Part shown: piece after piece, positions 52,724 to 61,167 of the stretch
Layout of the letters: every line of letters starts with the position of its first letter
How positions within the stretch are numbered: the stretch's first letter is position 1
DNA from: Actinomycetes bacterium
GTDB taxonomy: Bacteria; Actinomycetota; Acidimicrobiia; Acidimicrobiales; Acidimicrobiaceae
DNA length: 64,000 nucleotides
Assembly (NCBI GenBank): GCA_021799035.1
Contig: JAJZBG010000007.1
Location: 21,390-85,389 of the forward strand
Direction of reading: 5' to 3'
Translations under genes and position numbers: made by a program
Notes under the pieces: generated by a model
Database searches by the model: none
What the model was told of the DNA's origin: nothing
The model's input: the letters and a program-made list of their open reading frames with translations, nothing else

Positions 52724-53464
52724 ATGGAAATTGATGCCCGGACCATCCGAGAAGTAGAGTTTCGCGAGAAGATTCGTGGATACAACCCAGATGATGTGGA
52801 TGACTTTCTAGAGCAGGTTGCCGTAGCGTTCGAAGCAATGGAAGACAGGCTCAGGAACGCTCCCGCATCATCAACGGCAGTCCAGGCTGCCACCCCTCCC
52901 CAGGTTGAGACAAGAGAGATCAGGCCGAGTTCCACTGTCTCGTTCCCTCCGTCAGAGCGGACTAAACCATCTCCGGAATTTGACCCCGAAATTATCCAAC
53001 GGACCCTTCTGCTGGCTCAGAAGACTGCTGACGAGACGGTCAAGGTGGCTGAGGATCAGGCTGAGAGTACTATTTCAGAGGCAAAGGCCAGGGCTGAGTC
53101 TCTTGTCAACCAGGCAATGGGACGTGCTCGTGAAATAGTCGACGATGCGGTCAACCAAGCTCGCGATGAAGTGCTGGAATTGGCGAAGTCGAAGGATCGG
53201 CTTTTGGCGGAGCTGAATCACCTCAATTCTCGTCTGGCGTCTGCTAAAGACCAGATGAAGCACCTTCTCTCTGGAATGCTGGACCAGATTGACGGATCGT
53301 TTGCTCCTATGATACGCAGTACCGAGGCACCCGCGCCCCAACTACCTGAAGCCTCTTCGCCAGATGACCGAGCCGAGGTGTTGTCATCAAAGTCAAACGA
53401 AAGCTTGTTCAATGAGCCGCCCCGGAGCAATGGCTCGGGAGTCTTTGACGACGAGCTGGAGTAG
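52724..53464 (+). CDS. divIVA: DivIVA/Wag31-type polar growth protein
   Basis: DivIVA binds curved membranes; in actinobacteria it organises polar growth. The N-terminal signature REVEFREKIRGYNPDDVDDFLEQV (split over about 9-32) is followed by a variable linker and a long coiled coil (about 95-190, with repeated ADETVK and AKARAES-type heptads), then an acidic tail. Length is 246. It stands downstream of sepF-yggT as in mycobacteria and streptomycetes. It is convergent with ileS, whose stop is 39 bases away. Confidence 0.93.
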   Translation: MEIDARTIREVEFREKIRGYNPDDVDDFLEQVAVAFEAMEDRLRNAPASSTAVQAATPPQVETREIRPSSTVSFPPSERTKPSPEFDPEIIQRTLLLAQKTADETVKVAEDQAESTISEAKARAESLVNQAMGRAREIVDDAVNQARDEVLELAKSKDRLLAELNHLNSRLASAKDQMKHLLSGMLDQIDGSFAPMIRSTEAPAPQLPEASSPDDRAEVLSSKSNESLFNEPPRSNGSGVFDDELE

Positions 53465-53503
53465 CCCCGGGGACAAGGATTGATAGAGGGGTCGAAAGTC
53501 GGT

Positions 53504-56500
53504 TTATCTCGACATCGAGATTGTTATGGTGCCTACTTCCCCAACCTTGAGTTCCATCACTGACTCGCCGGGGAGTGGCATGAAGCCCAGTCTTATCTCC
53601 ATCTTGCGTGCAAGAATGGACGAGGAGATGAGTTCTTCGTGGCTTTGGAGAGCCTGAAAAAGCTTCTCTTCTGGATCGGCCGTTATGGCCATAACCACAT
53701 CAATCCTGTCGGAAATATGGAAGTCACTTTCTTTTCGGGCATTTTGCGCCAGGCGAACTATATCTCGTGCAATTCCCTCTAGCTCGAGTTCGGGTGTGAC
53801 TTGAGTATCCAGCACGACGAGGCTCTTTAGGTTTGAAAGCACTCTCGATGAATCGGGCGCATTTGGACTGATCCTTAGCTCGTACTCATTTGGCATAAGG
53901 CTTATTCCAGCCGCGATAATTCCACTCGAGGCGTCAAAGCTCCAGTCGCCGCTCTTGGAGGCCCGAATCACTGCTTGGGTCTCTTTGCCAAGCCTCGGCC
54001 CGATCTCAGAAGGGATGATACCGAGCGTCTGGGAGGCGTAGTCCTCTGGGCGGTCCGAAAGCGTCACCTTTTTCACGTTTACCTCGTCTTCAATCAGCGC
54101 AAGATAAGGTTGGAGTCGCGCTGCGTCTGACGCTGCTACGACAAGTTCAGCTAGAGGCAGGCGCGCTCTTAGTCCCAAGGCCTTTCTGATCGAGTGAGCG
54201 TTCGAACACACCTCGCGAACAAGATCCATCTCGTATACCAGCTCCGGGTCTGCCGGCAGCTCGTCTAGCCGCATCCAATCTGTGAGGTGCACGCTGCGCT
54301 CTCCGGAAAGTCCCTTGTAAATCTCTTCCGAAACAAGCGGAAGCAGGGGCGCTGTTATGCGGACGAGCGCGCTCAAGACGGTGTGGAGGGTATTGTAGGC
54401 GTCAACTTTGTCCTGATTTTGAAGCGGATCCACTGAGACTTCTTTCCAAAACCTTTCGCGCGAACGCCGGATATACCAGTTGTTCATGGCGTCAAGGTAG
54501 TTTTCTATAGCTGCAGTGGCATTAAATAGGTCGTACTCGTCCATTCTTTGAGTGACAAGGTCGAGGAGCTGATTCGTTTTGGCAAGAATGTACCGATCCA
54601 GGACGTTCTCTGCGGAGTGAACGATCTCGCCCTTGATCTTGTCTACATTCCCGTAAAGGCTCAAGAAGTAATAAGCATTCCAGATGGGGTTTATGACATG
54701 CTTTACGGCTTCCTGGATGCTTGAGCGGTCTACGATCGTGTCGTGTCCTCGCAACACGGCCGAGGAAAGCAAGAACCATCTCATTGCATCAGCTCCGATT
54801 GTTTCAAATACCTCCCACGGATCTGGGTAGTTCCCCAATCTCTTGGAGAGCTTCCTTCCATCGTTTCCTAGGAGAATTCCGTGGGCGATACAGTTTGAAA
54901 AAGGAGGCTGCTCGAACAGCGCCACTGAGAGCACGTGAAGGGTGTAGAACCAGCCTCGAGTCTGGCCGATGTATTCCACGATAAAGTCGGCCGGAAAGTG
55001 GGTATCAAAATGATTCTTATTCTCAAACGGGTAATGCAGTTGGGCCCAGGGCATTGAGCCGGATTCAAACCAGCAGTCCAGCACGTCGGATACGCGCCGC
55101 ATCATAGATTTCCCGCTTGGATCATCAGGGTTTGGCCTGACAAGCTGGTCAATGTCTGGTCTGTGGAGGTCTTTTGGTCTTATGCCGAAGTCGGCTTCGA
55201 GTTGATCGAGCGAACCATAAACATCAATGCGCGGGTAGTTGGGGTCGTCGCTTTTCCAAACTGGTATAGGGGCACCCCAAAAACGGTTTCTCGTCAGCGA
55301 CCAGTCGCGGGCACCTTCAAGCCATTTGCCGAACGAGCCGTCTTTGACGTGCTCTGGGACCCAGTTGATCTTCTGGTTGTTTTCGAGGAGCAGCTTCTTG
55401 ATTGCAGTGACATGCACAAACCAAGAACTTACGGCTTTGTAGATGAGCGGTGTATCAGTTCTCCAGCAGTGAGGATAGCTGTGCTCATACCCTTCGCGCT
55501 TGAGCAAGGATCCCTGAGCTTTTAGATCTGCGATGATCGCCTGGTTGGCTTCGAAAACCTGAACCCCAGCATACTTGTAGATCACGGGGTCGAACCGTGC
55601 CCTGTCATCCACGGGGCAAACAGTCTCAATGCCGTTCGCTTCGCACAGCTTTTGGTCGTCTTCACCGAATCCGGGAGACATGTGAACTGCTCCGGTCCCT
55701 TCATCGATGGCGACAAACTCTCCAGTCAGAACGCGGAAGGCGTTCTTTGCATCTTTAAAAAAGTCAAAGAGGGGCTCGTAGCTGCGACCAGCGAGGTAAG
55801 CGCCAGGCACTCTTTCGATTTCGCGGTACTCTCCGATATCTTTCGCGTACGCCTCGAGTCGTGGGGAAGCAAAGATGAGGCGGCGCCCGCTCAAAGTCTC
55901 GATTAGGGAGTATTCAATATCTGGACCGACTGCAATGGCCATGTTGGATGGCAGTGTCCAGGGAGTCGTCGTCCATACAACAAGCTCCGCGGCCTTGTCG
56001 ATCTCTCGAGGGCCATCTGTAGGCTTTAGCTTGAATGCGACAGTAACGGCAGGATCCATTCGCATTCGGTAGGAGTCATCCTGACGCGTTTCGAAGTTGG
56101 AGAGGGGCGTCTCACATTCCCAGCAGTAGGGTAGGACGCGGTATCCCTCGTAGATAAGTCCTTTTTCATATAGTTGCGAAAACGTCCAGATGACGGACTC
56201 CATAAATGAGGTATCCATTGTCTTGTAATCGTTTTCAAAATCAACCCATCTTGCCTGCCTGGTGACATAGCGATGCCAGTCGCTGGTCGTGCGCTGTACC
56301 AGAGTCCTGCAATATCCGTTGAACTGATCAATGCCGAACTCTTCGACTTCTTGGCGTCCAGTTACCCCTAACTCCTTTTCGGCGGCCATTTCCGCAGGGA
56401 GTCCATGGCAGTCCCAACCAAAGCGCCTCTCAACACGCCGCCCCCTCATGGTTTGATAGCGGGGAACTGCGTCTTTTACGAACCCTGTCAAAAGATGGCC

Positions 56501-56710
56501 GTAGTGGGGCAGCCCGTTTGCAAACGGAGGACCGTCGTAAAACACGAATTCTGTTCCATCCTTTGGCCTTATATCGACTGAAGCGAGAAAGGTTTCGTCT
56601 GCCTTCCAGAATCTTAGAATTTTCTCCTCTAATTCGGGAAGATTTAGCTGTTGGGAGACGTTTGGATATTGGATGGCTTTTTCGGTCGAGCTGTCTGGCG
56701 GTTGCAACAT
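53504..56710 (-). CDS. ileS: Isoleucyl-tRNA synthetase, IleS2 (eukaryote-like) class
   Basis: IleRS charges tRNA-Ile. The 1068-residue protein has the HIGH motif as HYGH (69-72), the segment GWDCHGLPAE, an editing CP1 domain, the KMSKS motif as KLSKR (about 618-622) and a long C-terminal part. GWDCHGLP and the length mark the IleS2 class shared with eukaryotes and some actinobacteria, which in known cases is naturally little sensitive to mupirocin; sensitivity here is untested. ATG 56710 lies after a structured leader. It runs against divIVA; in other actinobacteria it is often co-directional. Confidence 0.95.
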   Translation of the reverse strand: MLQPPDSSTEKAIQYPNVSQQLNLPELEEKILRFWKADETFLASVDIRPKDGTEFVFYDGPPFANGLPHYGHLLTGFVKDAVPRYQTMRGRRVERRFGWDCHGLPAEMAAEKELGVTGRQEVEEFGIDQFNGYCRTLVQRTTSDWHRYVTRQARWVDFENDYKTMDTSFMESVIWTFSQLYEKGLIYEGYRVLPYCWECETPLSNFETRQDDSYRMRMDPAVTVAFKLKPTDGPREIDKAAELVVWTTTPWTLPSNMAIAVGPDIEYSLIETLSGRRLIFASPRLEAYAKDIGEYREIERVPGAYLAGRSYEPLFDFFKDAKNAFRVLTGEFVAIDEGTGAVHMSPGFGEDDQKLCEANGIETVCPVDDRARFDPVIYKYAGVQVFEANQAIIADLKAQGSLLKREGYEHSYPHCWRTDTPLIYKAVSSWFVHVTAIKKLLLENNQKINWVPEHVKDGSFGKWLEGARDWSLTRNRFWGAPIPVWKSDDPNYPRIDVYGSLDQLEADFGIRPKDLHRPDIDQLVRPNPDDPSGKSMMRRVSDVLDCWFESGSMPWAQLHYPFENKNHFDTHFPADFIVEYIGQTRGWFYTLHVLSVALFEQPPFSNCIAHGILLGNDGRKLSKRLGNYPDPWEVFETIGADAMRWFLLSSAVLRGHDTIVDRSSIQEAVKHVINPIWNAYYFLSLYGNVDKIKGEIVHSAENVLDRYILAKTNQLLDLVTQRMDEYDLFNATAAIENYLDAMNNWYIRRSRERFWKEVSVDPLQNQDKVDAYNTLHTVLSALVRITAPLLPLVSEEIYKGLSGERSVHLTDWMRLDELPADPELVYEMDLVREVCSNAHSIRKALGLRARLPLAELVVAASDAARLQPYLALIEDEVNVKKVTLSDRPEDYASQTLGIIPSEIGPRLGKETQAVIRASKSGDWSFDASSGIIAAGISLMPNEYELRISPNAPDSSRVLSNLKSLVVLDTQVTPELELEGIARDIVRLAQNARKESDFHISDRIDVVMAITADPEEKLFQALQSHEELISSSILARKMEIRLGFMPLPGESVMELKVGEVGTITISMSR

Positions 56711-56784
56711 ACATCCAAACTAGAGGCTGGAGGTGGTTTGCAATGTTCCTAGACGAAGCTTTTGAAGGTTTCGGCGGCCGATCT

Positions 56785-56850
56785 GATCCAACACGGACGG
56801 TTAGTGTTGCAGGATCGAATAGTGTGTGGGCCAGCTTTATAGAAAGCTGG
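56785..56850 (-). promoter_or_regulatory. Two hairpins in the ileS leader
   Basis: CCAGCTTT/AAAGCTGG (56831-56850, four-base loop) and GATCC-AACAC/GTGTT-GGATC (56785-56816, with a three-base bulge) are strong stems upstream of ileS on its strand. I looked for a T-box element and did not find the conserved T-box sequence, so their role is open. Confidence 0.5.
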
Positions 56851-56959
56851 GTAAACAGGGAGATCACAGTCCAAGCTATTGGACTCTTGCGGACGGTTTA
56901 GTTACTTGTATTCCTTAGAAACTAACACAAGCATCGAGTTGACGAAGTTGGGAGCTGAA

Positions 56960-57445
56960 GTGAATAAAACTGAAAATGGCAAGTCAACTGCTACTAAGAG
57001 TGCACCAAAGGAGCCGACTTCTAAGGATTCGATCTCATACAAGGCTTTGGATGATGCTGCGTACGAGCAGCTAAGTCGAGCCGAATACCTGGCTGCCCAA
57101 AGAGAGCTTCTCGACAACGAAAAGTCGATCTATCTTGAGCAGGCTGAATCACTCAAGGCAGAGGCTGATTACCTTGCGCAGGAAGCGGAACCGGGTGATA
57201 CGCAGTTCGATGAGGAGTCTGGCGAGGGCGGCACCACTACAATTGATCGAGAGCGCGATCTGGCATTGGCGGCATCCGCGCTGGCTGCGGTTGAAGAGAT
57301 TGACGAAGCAATCCGCAAGATTGACCACGGAACATATGGTATTTGTGAAAGCTGTCATGAAGAGATTTCTCGTATCAGGATGCGGGCACTTCCATTTGCA
57401 AGGCTTTGCGTGAAATGCAAGAGCGGAGGCCTTTCACGTCGATAG
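56960..57445 (+). CDS. DksA/TraR family zinc-finger protein
   Basis: This 161-residue protein has a long N-terminal helical, acidic region (coiled coil about 35-75) and a C-terminal C4 zinc finger with CESCHEEI and CVKCKSGG (about 134-158), the TraR/DksA type that can enter the RNA polymerase secondary channel. The DIDGTYG-type segment before the finger is KIDHGTYGICE. The frame is open further upstream; GTG 56960 with GGGAG five bases before is chosen. It precedes lspA and rluD. Whether it acts with ppGpp is unknown. Confidence 0.87.
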   Translation: MNKTENGKSTATKSAPKEPTSKDSISYKALDDAAYEQLSRAEYLAAQRELLDNEKSIYLEQAESLKAEADYLAQEAEPGDTQFDEESGEGGTTTIDRERDLALAASALAAVEEIDEAIRKIDHGTYGICESCHEEISRIRMRALPFARLCVKCKSGGLSRR

Positions 57446-57483
57446 AAGCACGCCGCGAATCTGGCAAGGGAAAGTCAACACTG

Positions 57484-57948
57484 ATGCGGTTTTTGCGATC
57501 TCCTCAGGCGGTCGTGGCCCTGGTGGCTGTTCTGGTAATAGCTATTGACCAGGTGACCAAGACGTTGGCAGAAACTCACCTGGCCAATCATTCGGTCAAG
57601 ATCTTTGGACCTCTTTCTTTCAAGCTGCTTTATAACACCGGTGTTGCTTTTTCGATCGGAGCGGGCAACACTCTGGTCGTTACCGTGATCGAGCTGCTGG
57701 TGATAGTGGGGATCATCCTCTATGTCCGAAGGATCAAGCGCGTGGCTTTGGGTGTTGGTTTTGGGATGGTTATTGGAGGAGCGCTGGGCAATATCGCTGA
57801 CAGGCTCTTTAGGCACAACAATGGCGCTGTCATCGATTTCATCCACACCGGTTTTTGGCCAACATTCAATCTTGCTGACTCTGCCGTAGTGATTGGAATT
57901 GTCGTTATACTTTTTGCTTCGCGCTCCAAGAGGCAGCAGACTCTTTAG
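57484..57948 (+). CDS. lspA: Lipoprotein signal peptidase
   Basis: LspA removes signal peptides from prolipoproteins in the membrane. The 154 residues have four hydrophobic segments and the two catalytic aspartates in GNIADRLF and FNLADSAVV, with IDQVTKTLAE near the N terminus. The frame extends upstream through the end of the DksA-type gene (TTG 57406, ATG 57415), but ATG 57484 with AAGGGAAAG gives the usual size. rluD follows eight bases after the stop, the conserved lspA-rluD pair. Confidence 0.94.
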   Translation: MRFLRSPQAVVALVAVLVIAIDQVTKTLAETHLANHSVKIFGPLSFKLLYNTGVAFSIGAGNTLVVTVIELLVIVGIILYVRRIKRVALGVGFGMVIGGALGNIADRLFRHNNGAVIDFIHTGFWPTFNLADSAVVIGIVVILFASRSKRQQTL

Positions 57949-57956
57949 GTCTATCC

Positions 57957-58880
57957 ATGGTCATTAGCGAGAAAATACCCGAGCCGCTTTCGGGCGAGAG
58001 GCTTGACCGTGTTGTGTCTATGATCTCTTCCTGTTCCAGGGCTCATGCCGCATCCCTCATAGAGGAGGGGAAGGTTAGCGTCTCCGGCAAAGTCATCACT
58101 TCGAAGAGCTATAAACTTCAGTCGGGCCAGCGAATTGCCATCGAAGACGATCTTGTTTTACCGGGCGAAGAGCTTCATCCAGATTATTCTGTGCAGTTCC
58201 ACGTGGTGTTTGAGGATTCCTATCTCCTCGTAATCGATAAGCCGTCTGGACTGGTCGTCCACCCAGGCCCGGGCAGTGAGAATGGCACTTTGGTAAACGG
58301 GATTCTTGCCCGCTACCCCGAGATCAGGACCGTAGGGCAGACAGACAGACCTGGCTTAGTCCACCGTCTTGACAAGGGGACTTCCGGATTGATGGTGGTG
58401 GCGAGAACACAAGAGTCTTACGAGGCACTTGTGAAGATGATGGCAAAGCATCAGGTTGAGCGCACCTATACTGCTCTGGTCCATGGAGAGGTTGAGCATA
58501 ACCGAGGGGTCATTGAGGCTCCCATCGCTAGATCGCTCACGCAGGTTACGCAGATGGTCCTAAGTCCCTCTGGGAAAGAAGCTGTAACGCATTACGAGGT
58601 GCTATCTCGGTACTCTTCTCCTATGAAGGCGACTCTCGTGAAGTTGAAGCTGGAAACTGGGAGAACCCATCAGATTAGGGTCCATATGAAGGCCATTGGA
58701 CACCCAGTTGTCGGTGACGAGCTCTATTCGAGGCGCCGGGCTCGCGGTCTCAGCCGGATTTTCTTGCACTCCTCCGAGATCAGCTTCGTCCACCCTATCA
58801 CGGGGTTGGAGATCGACCTTTCTTCCGAACTTCCCCAAGAGCTGAGTCAATATTTGGGATATTTCAAACCGGTGCAATAA
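57957..58880 (+). CDS. rluD: RluA/RluD family 23S rRNA pseudouridine synthase
   Basis: The enzyme converts uridines in the 23S rRNA helix 69 region to pseudouridine if it is the RluD orthologue. An S4 domain (GERLDRVVSMIS...) opens the 307 residues, and the catalytic motif HRLDKGTSGLMVVA carries the active Asp (about 138). RTHQIRVHM is the third family motif. Placement after lspA supports RluD over RluA/RluC, but the target is not proven by sequence. A strong bidirectional terminator follows. Confidence 0.92.
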   Translation: MVISEKIPEPLSGERLDRVVSMISSCSRAHAASLIEEGKVSVSGKVITSKSYKLQSGQRIAIEDDLVLPGEELHPDYSVQFHVVFEDSYLLVIDKPSGLVVHPGPGSENGTLVNGILARYPEIRTVGQTDRPGLVHRLDKGTSGLMVVARTQESYEALVKMMAKHQVERTYTALVHGEVEHNRGVIEAPIARSLTQVTQMVLSPSGKEAVTHYEVLSRYSSPMKATLVKLKLETGRTHQIRVHMKAIGHPVVGDELYSRRRARGLSRIFLHSSEISFVHPITGLEIDLSSELPQELSQYLGYFKPVQ

Positions 58881-58903
58881 AAAAGGGGCCTTAGGCCCCT
58901 TTT
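58881..58903. terminator. Bidirectional intrinsic terminator
   Basis: AAAAGGGGCC (58881-58890) and GGCCCCTTTT (58894-58903) form a perfect 10-bp stem with a three-base loop, giving U-runs in both directions. It starts right after the rluD stop and ends 23 bases before the stop of the sigma factor gene on the other strand. Confidence 0.95.
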
Positions 58904-58926
58904 CTGTAAATTCTGAGCAGCTTCAA

Positions 58927-59847
58927 CTAGGCTGCTGGTGATTTGAGCCCAGGATGATCGGCCAGTCGGTCGAGCGCTGCAGCTTCAAGCCTCCTAGCCC
59001 TTCGAGGACCTATGCCCAAAAGGCGTGCAGTGGCCTCAAGTGAAGCTGGCCTCTCACCATCAAGACCAAAGCGCAGGATTACCACCGCCCGCTCAAGCGG
59101 ATCCAGCTCTTCGACCGCCTTTCTCAGCTGAACACGTGCTAGCGCCTCGTCGACCTCGTCCTCGAATGACCCCTCGCTCCCTACGACAAGATCGCCAAGT
59201 GAAGTCTCACCTTCTGGTCCGACGGATTGATCAAGGCTTGCCACAACTCTTGCAGCGTGCCTGACATCAGCTAGTTGGGCTGCAGAAAGATTCGATGCCT
59301 CCGCAATCTCGACTTCGGTCGGAGATCGTCCAAGATCGTTGGCGAGCTCTCTGGCCACATTGTCGACTCGGCGGGAGCGCTCTGCGGCTTCCATCGGGAG
59401 CCTAATAGCCTGACCATGGTTGTGCACAGCACGTTGAAGCGACTGTCGAACCCACCATGTTGCATAGGTTGAAAATTTGAAGCCACGTCGCCAGTCAAAC
59501 TTCTCGACTGCTCTAATGAGGCCGAAAGTACCTTCTTGAATCAAGTCGGAGAGTTCAACGCCTCGATCTTGGTAACGCCTTGCCCAGTGAACCACGAGCC
59601 TAAGGTTTGCGGCAACCATTTCGGTCTTGGCTGACTCGTCGCCTGCTCGGACCTTTTTTGCCAACTCAACCTGCTCCGCTGGAGATGGAAGGGGATGGCG
59701 CGCCAGATCGTCCAGAAACAGGCGAACTGAATCTGCGCCAAGGCCTGCATTCAATGCAGCCTCAACAATAGCTTCCGCATTACCTTTCCTGCGTCTAGTG
59801 CGCTGCTCAGGTGCTATTTGTGTTTCCTCTTTTCGCTTCGGGGACAT
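58927..59847 (-). CDS. Sigma-70 family RNA polymerase sigma factor with atypical region 4.2
   Basis: The 306-residue product has region 1.2 ([17 protein letters not shown]), region 2 ([52 protein letters not shown]), region 3 and region 4, but no region 1.1, so it resembles a group 2 (non-essential) sigma factor. The -35 helix reads [10 protein letters not shown] where primary sigma factors have VTRERIRQIE; Arg584, Glu585 and Gln589 of E. coli sigma-70 become Pro, Arg and Arg. ATG 59847 is chosen; the frame reaches 59946 but that extension is not family-like, and the ribosome site is weak. A LolA-like gene is divergent. Confidence 0.92.
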   Translation of the reverse strand: MSPKRKEETQIAPEQRTRRRKGNAEAIVEAALNAGLGADSVRLFLDDLARHPLPSPAEQVELAKKVRAGDESAKTEMVAANLRLVVHWARRYQDRGVELSDLIQEGTFGLIRAVEKFDWRRGFKFSTYATWWVRQSLQRAVHNHGQAIRLPMEAAERSRRVDNVARELANDLGRSPTEVEIAEASNLSAAQLADVRHAARVVASLDQSVGPEGETSLGDLVVGSEGSFEDEVDEALARVQLRKAVEELDPLERAVVILRFGLDGERPASLEATARLLGIGPRRARRLEAAALDRLADHPGLKSPAA

Positions 59848-60070
59848 ATCTCTCAGATCTCTTTCGTGGTTTTCCTCAAAAAACGTGAATGCGTAGTTTA
59901 CCGCTTCCAACTTATAAATGCTAACAGAAAATGCAATTTTGTGCAAATATCGCTACTAGCTCCACTTTTTCAGACTTCTCTCATAATAAGAATTAACTGT
60001 GGACGTGACCAACCAAGAAATCCAGCGTGAGATTAAGATCGAAACTGTGGAGAACTAATTGGAGGCTCCT

Positions 60071-61141
60071 ATGAAAGGTTTCAATTTGAAGGTCCGCGGC
60101 AAAGTGTTGTATTCAGTTCCCATTGCTATTGCTTCCTCAGCTCTAGCTGTATCAGTTATCGCCCCTCAAATTGCTCGGGCATCGACCTCGACCTTGGCCC
60201 CGGTCTCGCCAGAACAACTTGTGAGCTGGATTCAAGCAGCTCATCCAATTTCATTAAATGGAACAGTCACGGGTATCACTTCATTCCCGATACCATTACC
60301 TTCGCTAGTGAAAAGTTCTAATCCCCAGAGCGCACTTGGAGGTTCGACCACAGAAACCTACAACGTGTGGAGCAACGGCAGAGGATCATTCCGGTCTCAG
60401 CAGGTGACGAATGGGGGAGAGACCGATCTGTATGTGAATCCTGGCTCGGTCTGGTACTGGAACTCGAGCACTCTCACCGCAACCAACGAAACACGTTCTG
60501 GGTCGTCAGGTGGCCAGAGTGGCGTTCAGGCAACAGGTTCAAATCCCTCAGCCACCGCAAGTGAGATTGTTAGCAGGCTTTCGGCGTTCTCAACGCTTTC
60601 GGTATCAGGGAGTCAGATGGTTGCAGGAAGGCCCGCGTATACGCTTTCGCTGACGCCTACAGCCGCTGATAGCCTTATTGGATCTGTTCAGATTGCCATA
60701 GATGGTGAGACACATGTACCAGTGCAGATCCAGGTGTTTCCAAAAGGTTCGTCTACGCCAGCGGCTTCTTTCGGATTCAACACCTTGACCGTGGCTCCTC
60801 AGCCGACCTCAGTTTTTAGCTTCACCCCACCCGCTGGTGCAAAGGTGGTCGAGCCTAGCACGCAGGTTCCGACAGCATCTGCGCAAGGAACCAGCAAAGC
60901 AGCCTCCGGAAACAAAATTGTTGGCACGGGATTCGACTCAGTTGCGGTCATAAGGCTTTCGGCAAAACAGCTTTCTGGAACTGGCGCCATCGAGAAATCG
61001 CTTCCAGCAGTTGCCACCCCTGTCGGCGTGGGTTACCTGTACTCAACTCCGATATTCCAAGCGGTCATACTGCCTAATGGCACGGTGGTGGCTGGAGCAG
61101 TTGAGACAGCACGAATAATGCAAGTTATCTCCGGGTTGTAG
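60071..61141 (+). CDS. Secreted LolA/MucB-like protein
   Basis: The 356-residue product begins with a basic N terminus and a hydrophobic signal segment (about 14-38, ending ARAST), so it is exported. The body is rich in Ser/Thr, with VSRLSAFSTLSVSGSQMVAGRPAYTLSLTP (split over about 164-195) like the beta-sheet fold of LolA/MucB/DUF2092 proteins found in monoderm actinobacteria; the role there is unclear. GGAGG at 60061-60065 favours ATG 60071. It is followed by an ABC ATPase gene 26 bases later and probably works with that transporter. Confidence 0.8.
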   Translation: MKGFNLKVRGKVLYSVPIAIASSALAVSVIAPQIARASTSTLAPVSPEQLVSWIQAAHPISLNGTVTGITSFPIPLPSLVKSSNPQSALGGSTTETYNVWSNGRGSFRSQQVTNGGETDLYVNPGSVWYWNSSTLTATNETRSGSSGGQSGVQATGSNPSATASEIVSRLSAFSTLSVSGSQMVAGRPAYTLSLTPTAADSLIGSVQIAIDGETHVPVQIQVFPKGSSTPAASFGFNTLTVAPQPTSVFSFTPPAGAKVVEPSTQVPTASAQGTSKAASGNKIVGTGFDSVAVIRLSAKQLSGTGAIEKSLPAVATPVGVGYLYSTPIFQAVILPNGTVVAGAVETARIMQVISGL

Positions 61142-61167
61142 TCCAGGTGCAAAACCAAGGAGAGGTT

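Noticed and set aside
56711..56900. T-box riboswitch upstream of ileS.
   Set aside because: Hairpins exist, but the conserved T-box sequence and antiterminator were not found by eye; kept only as unexplained structure.
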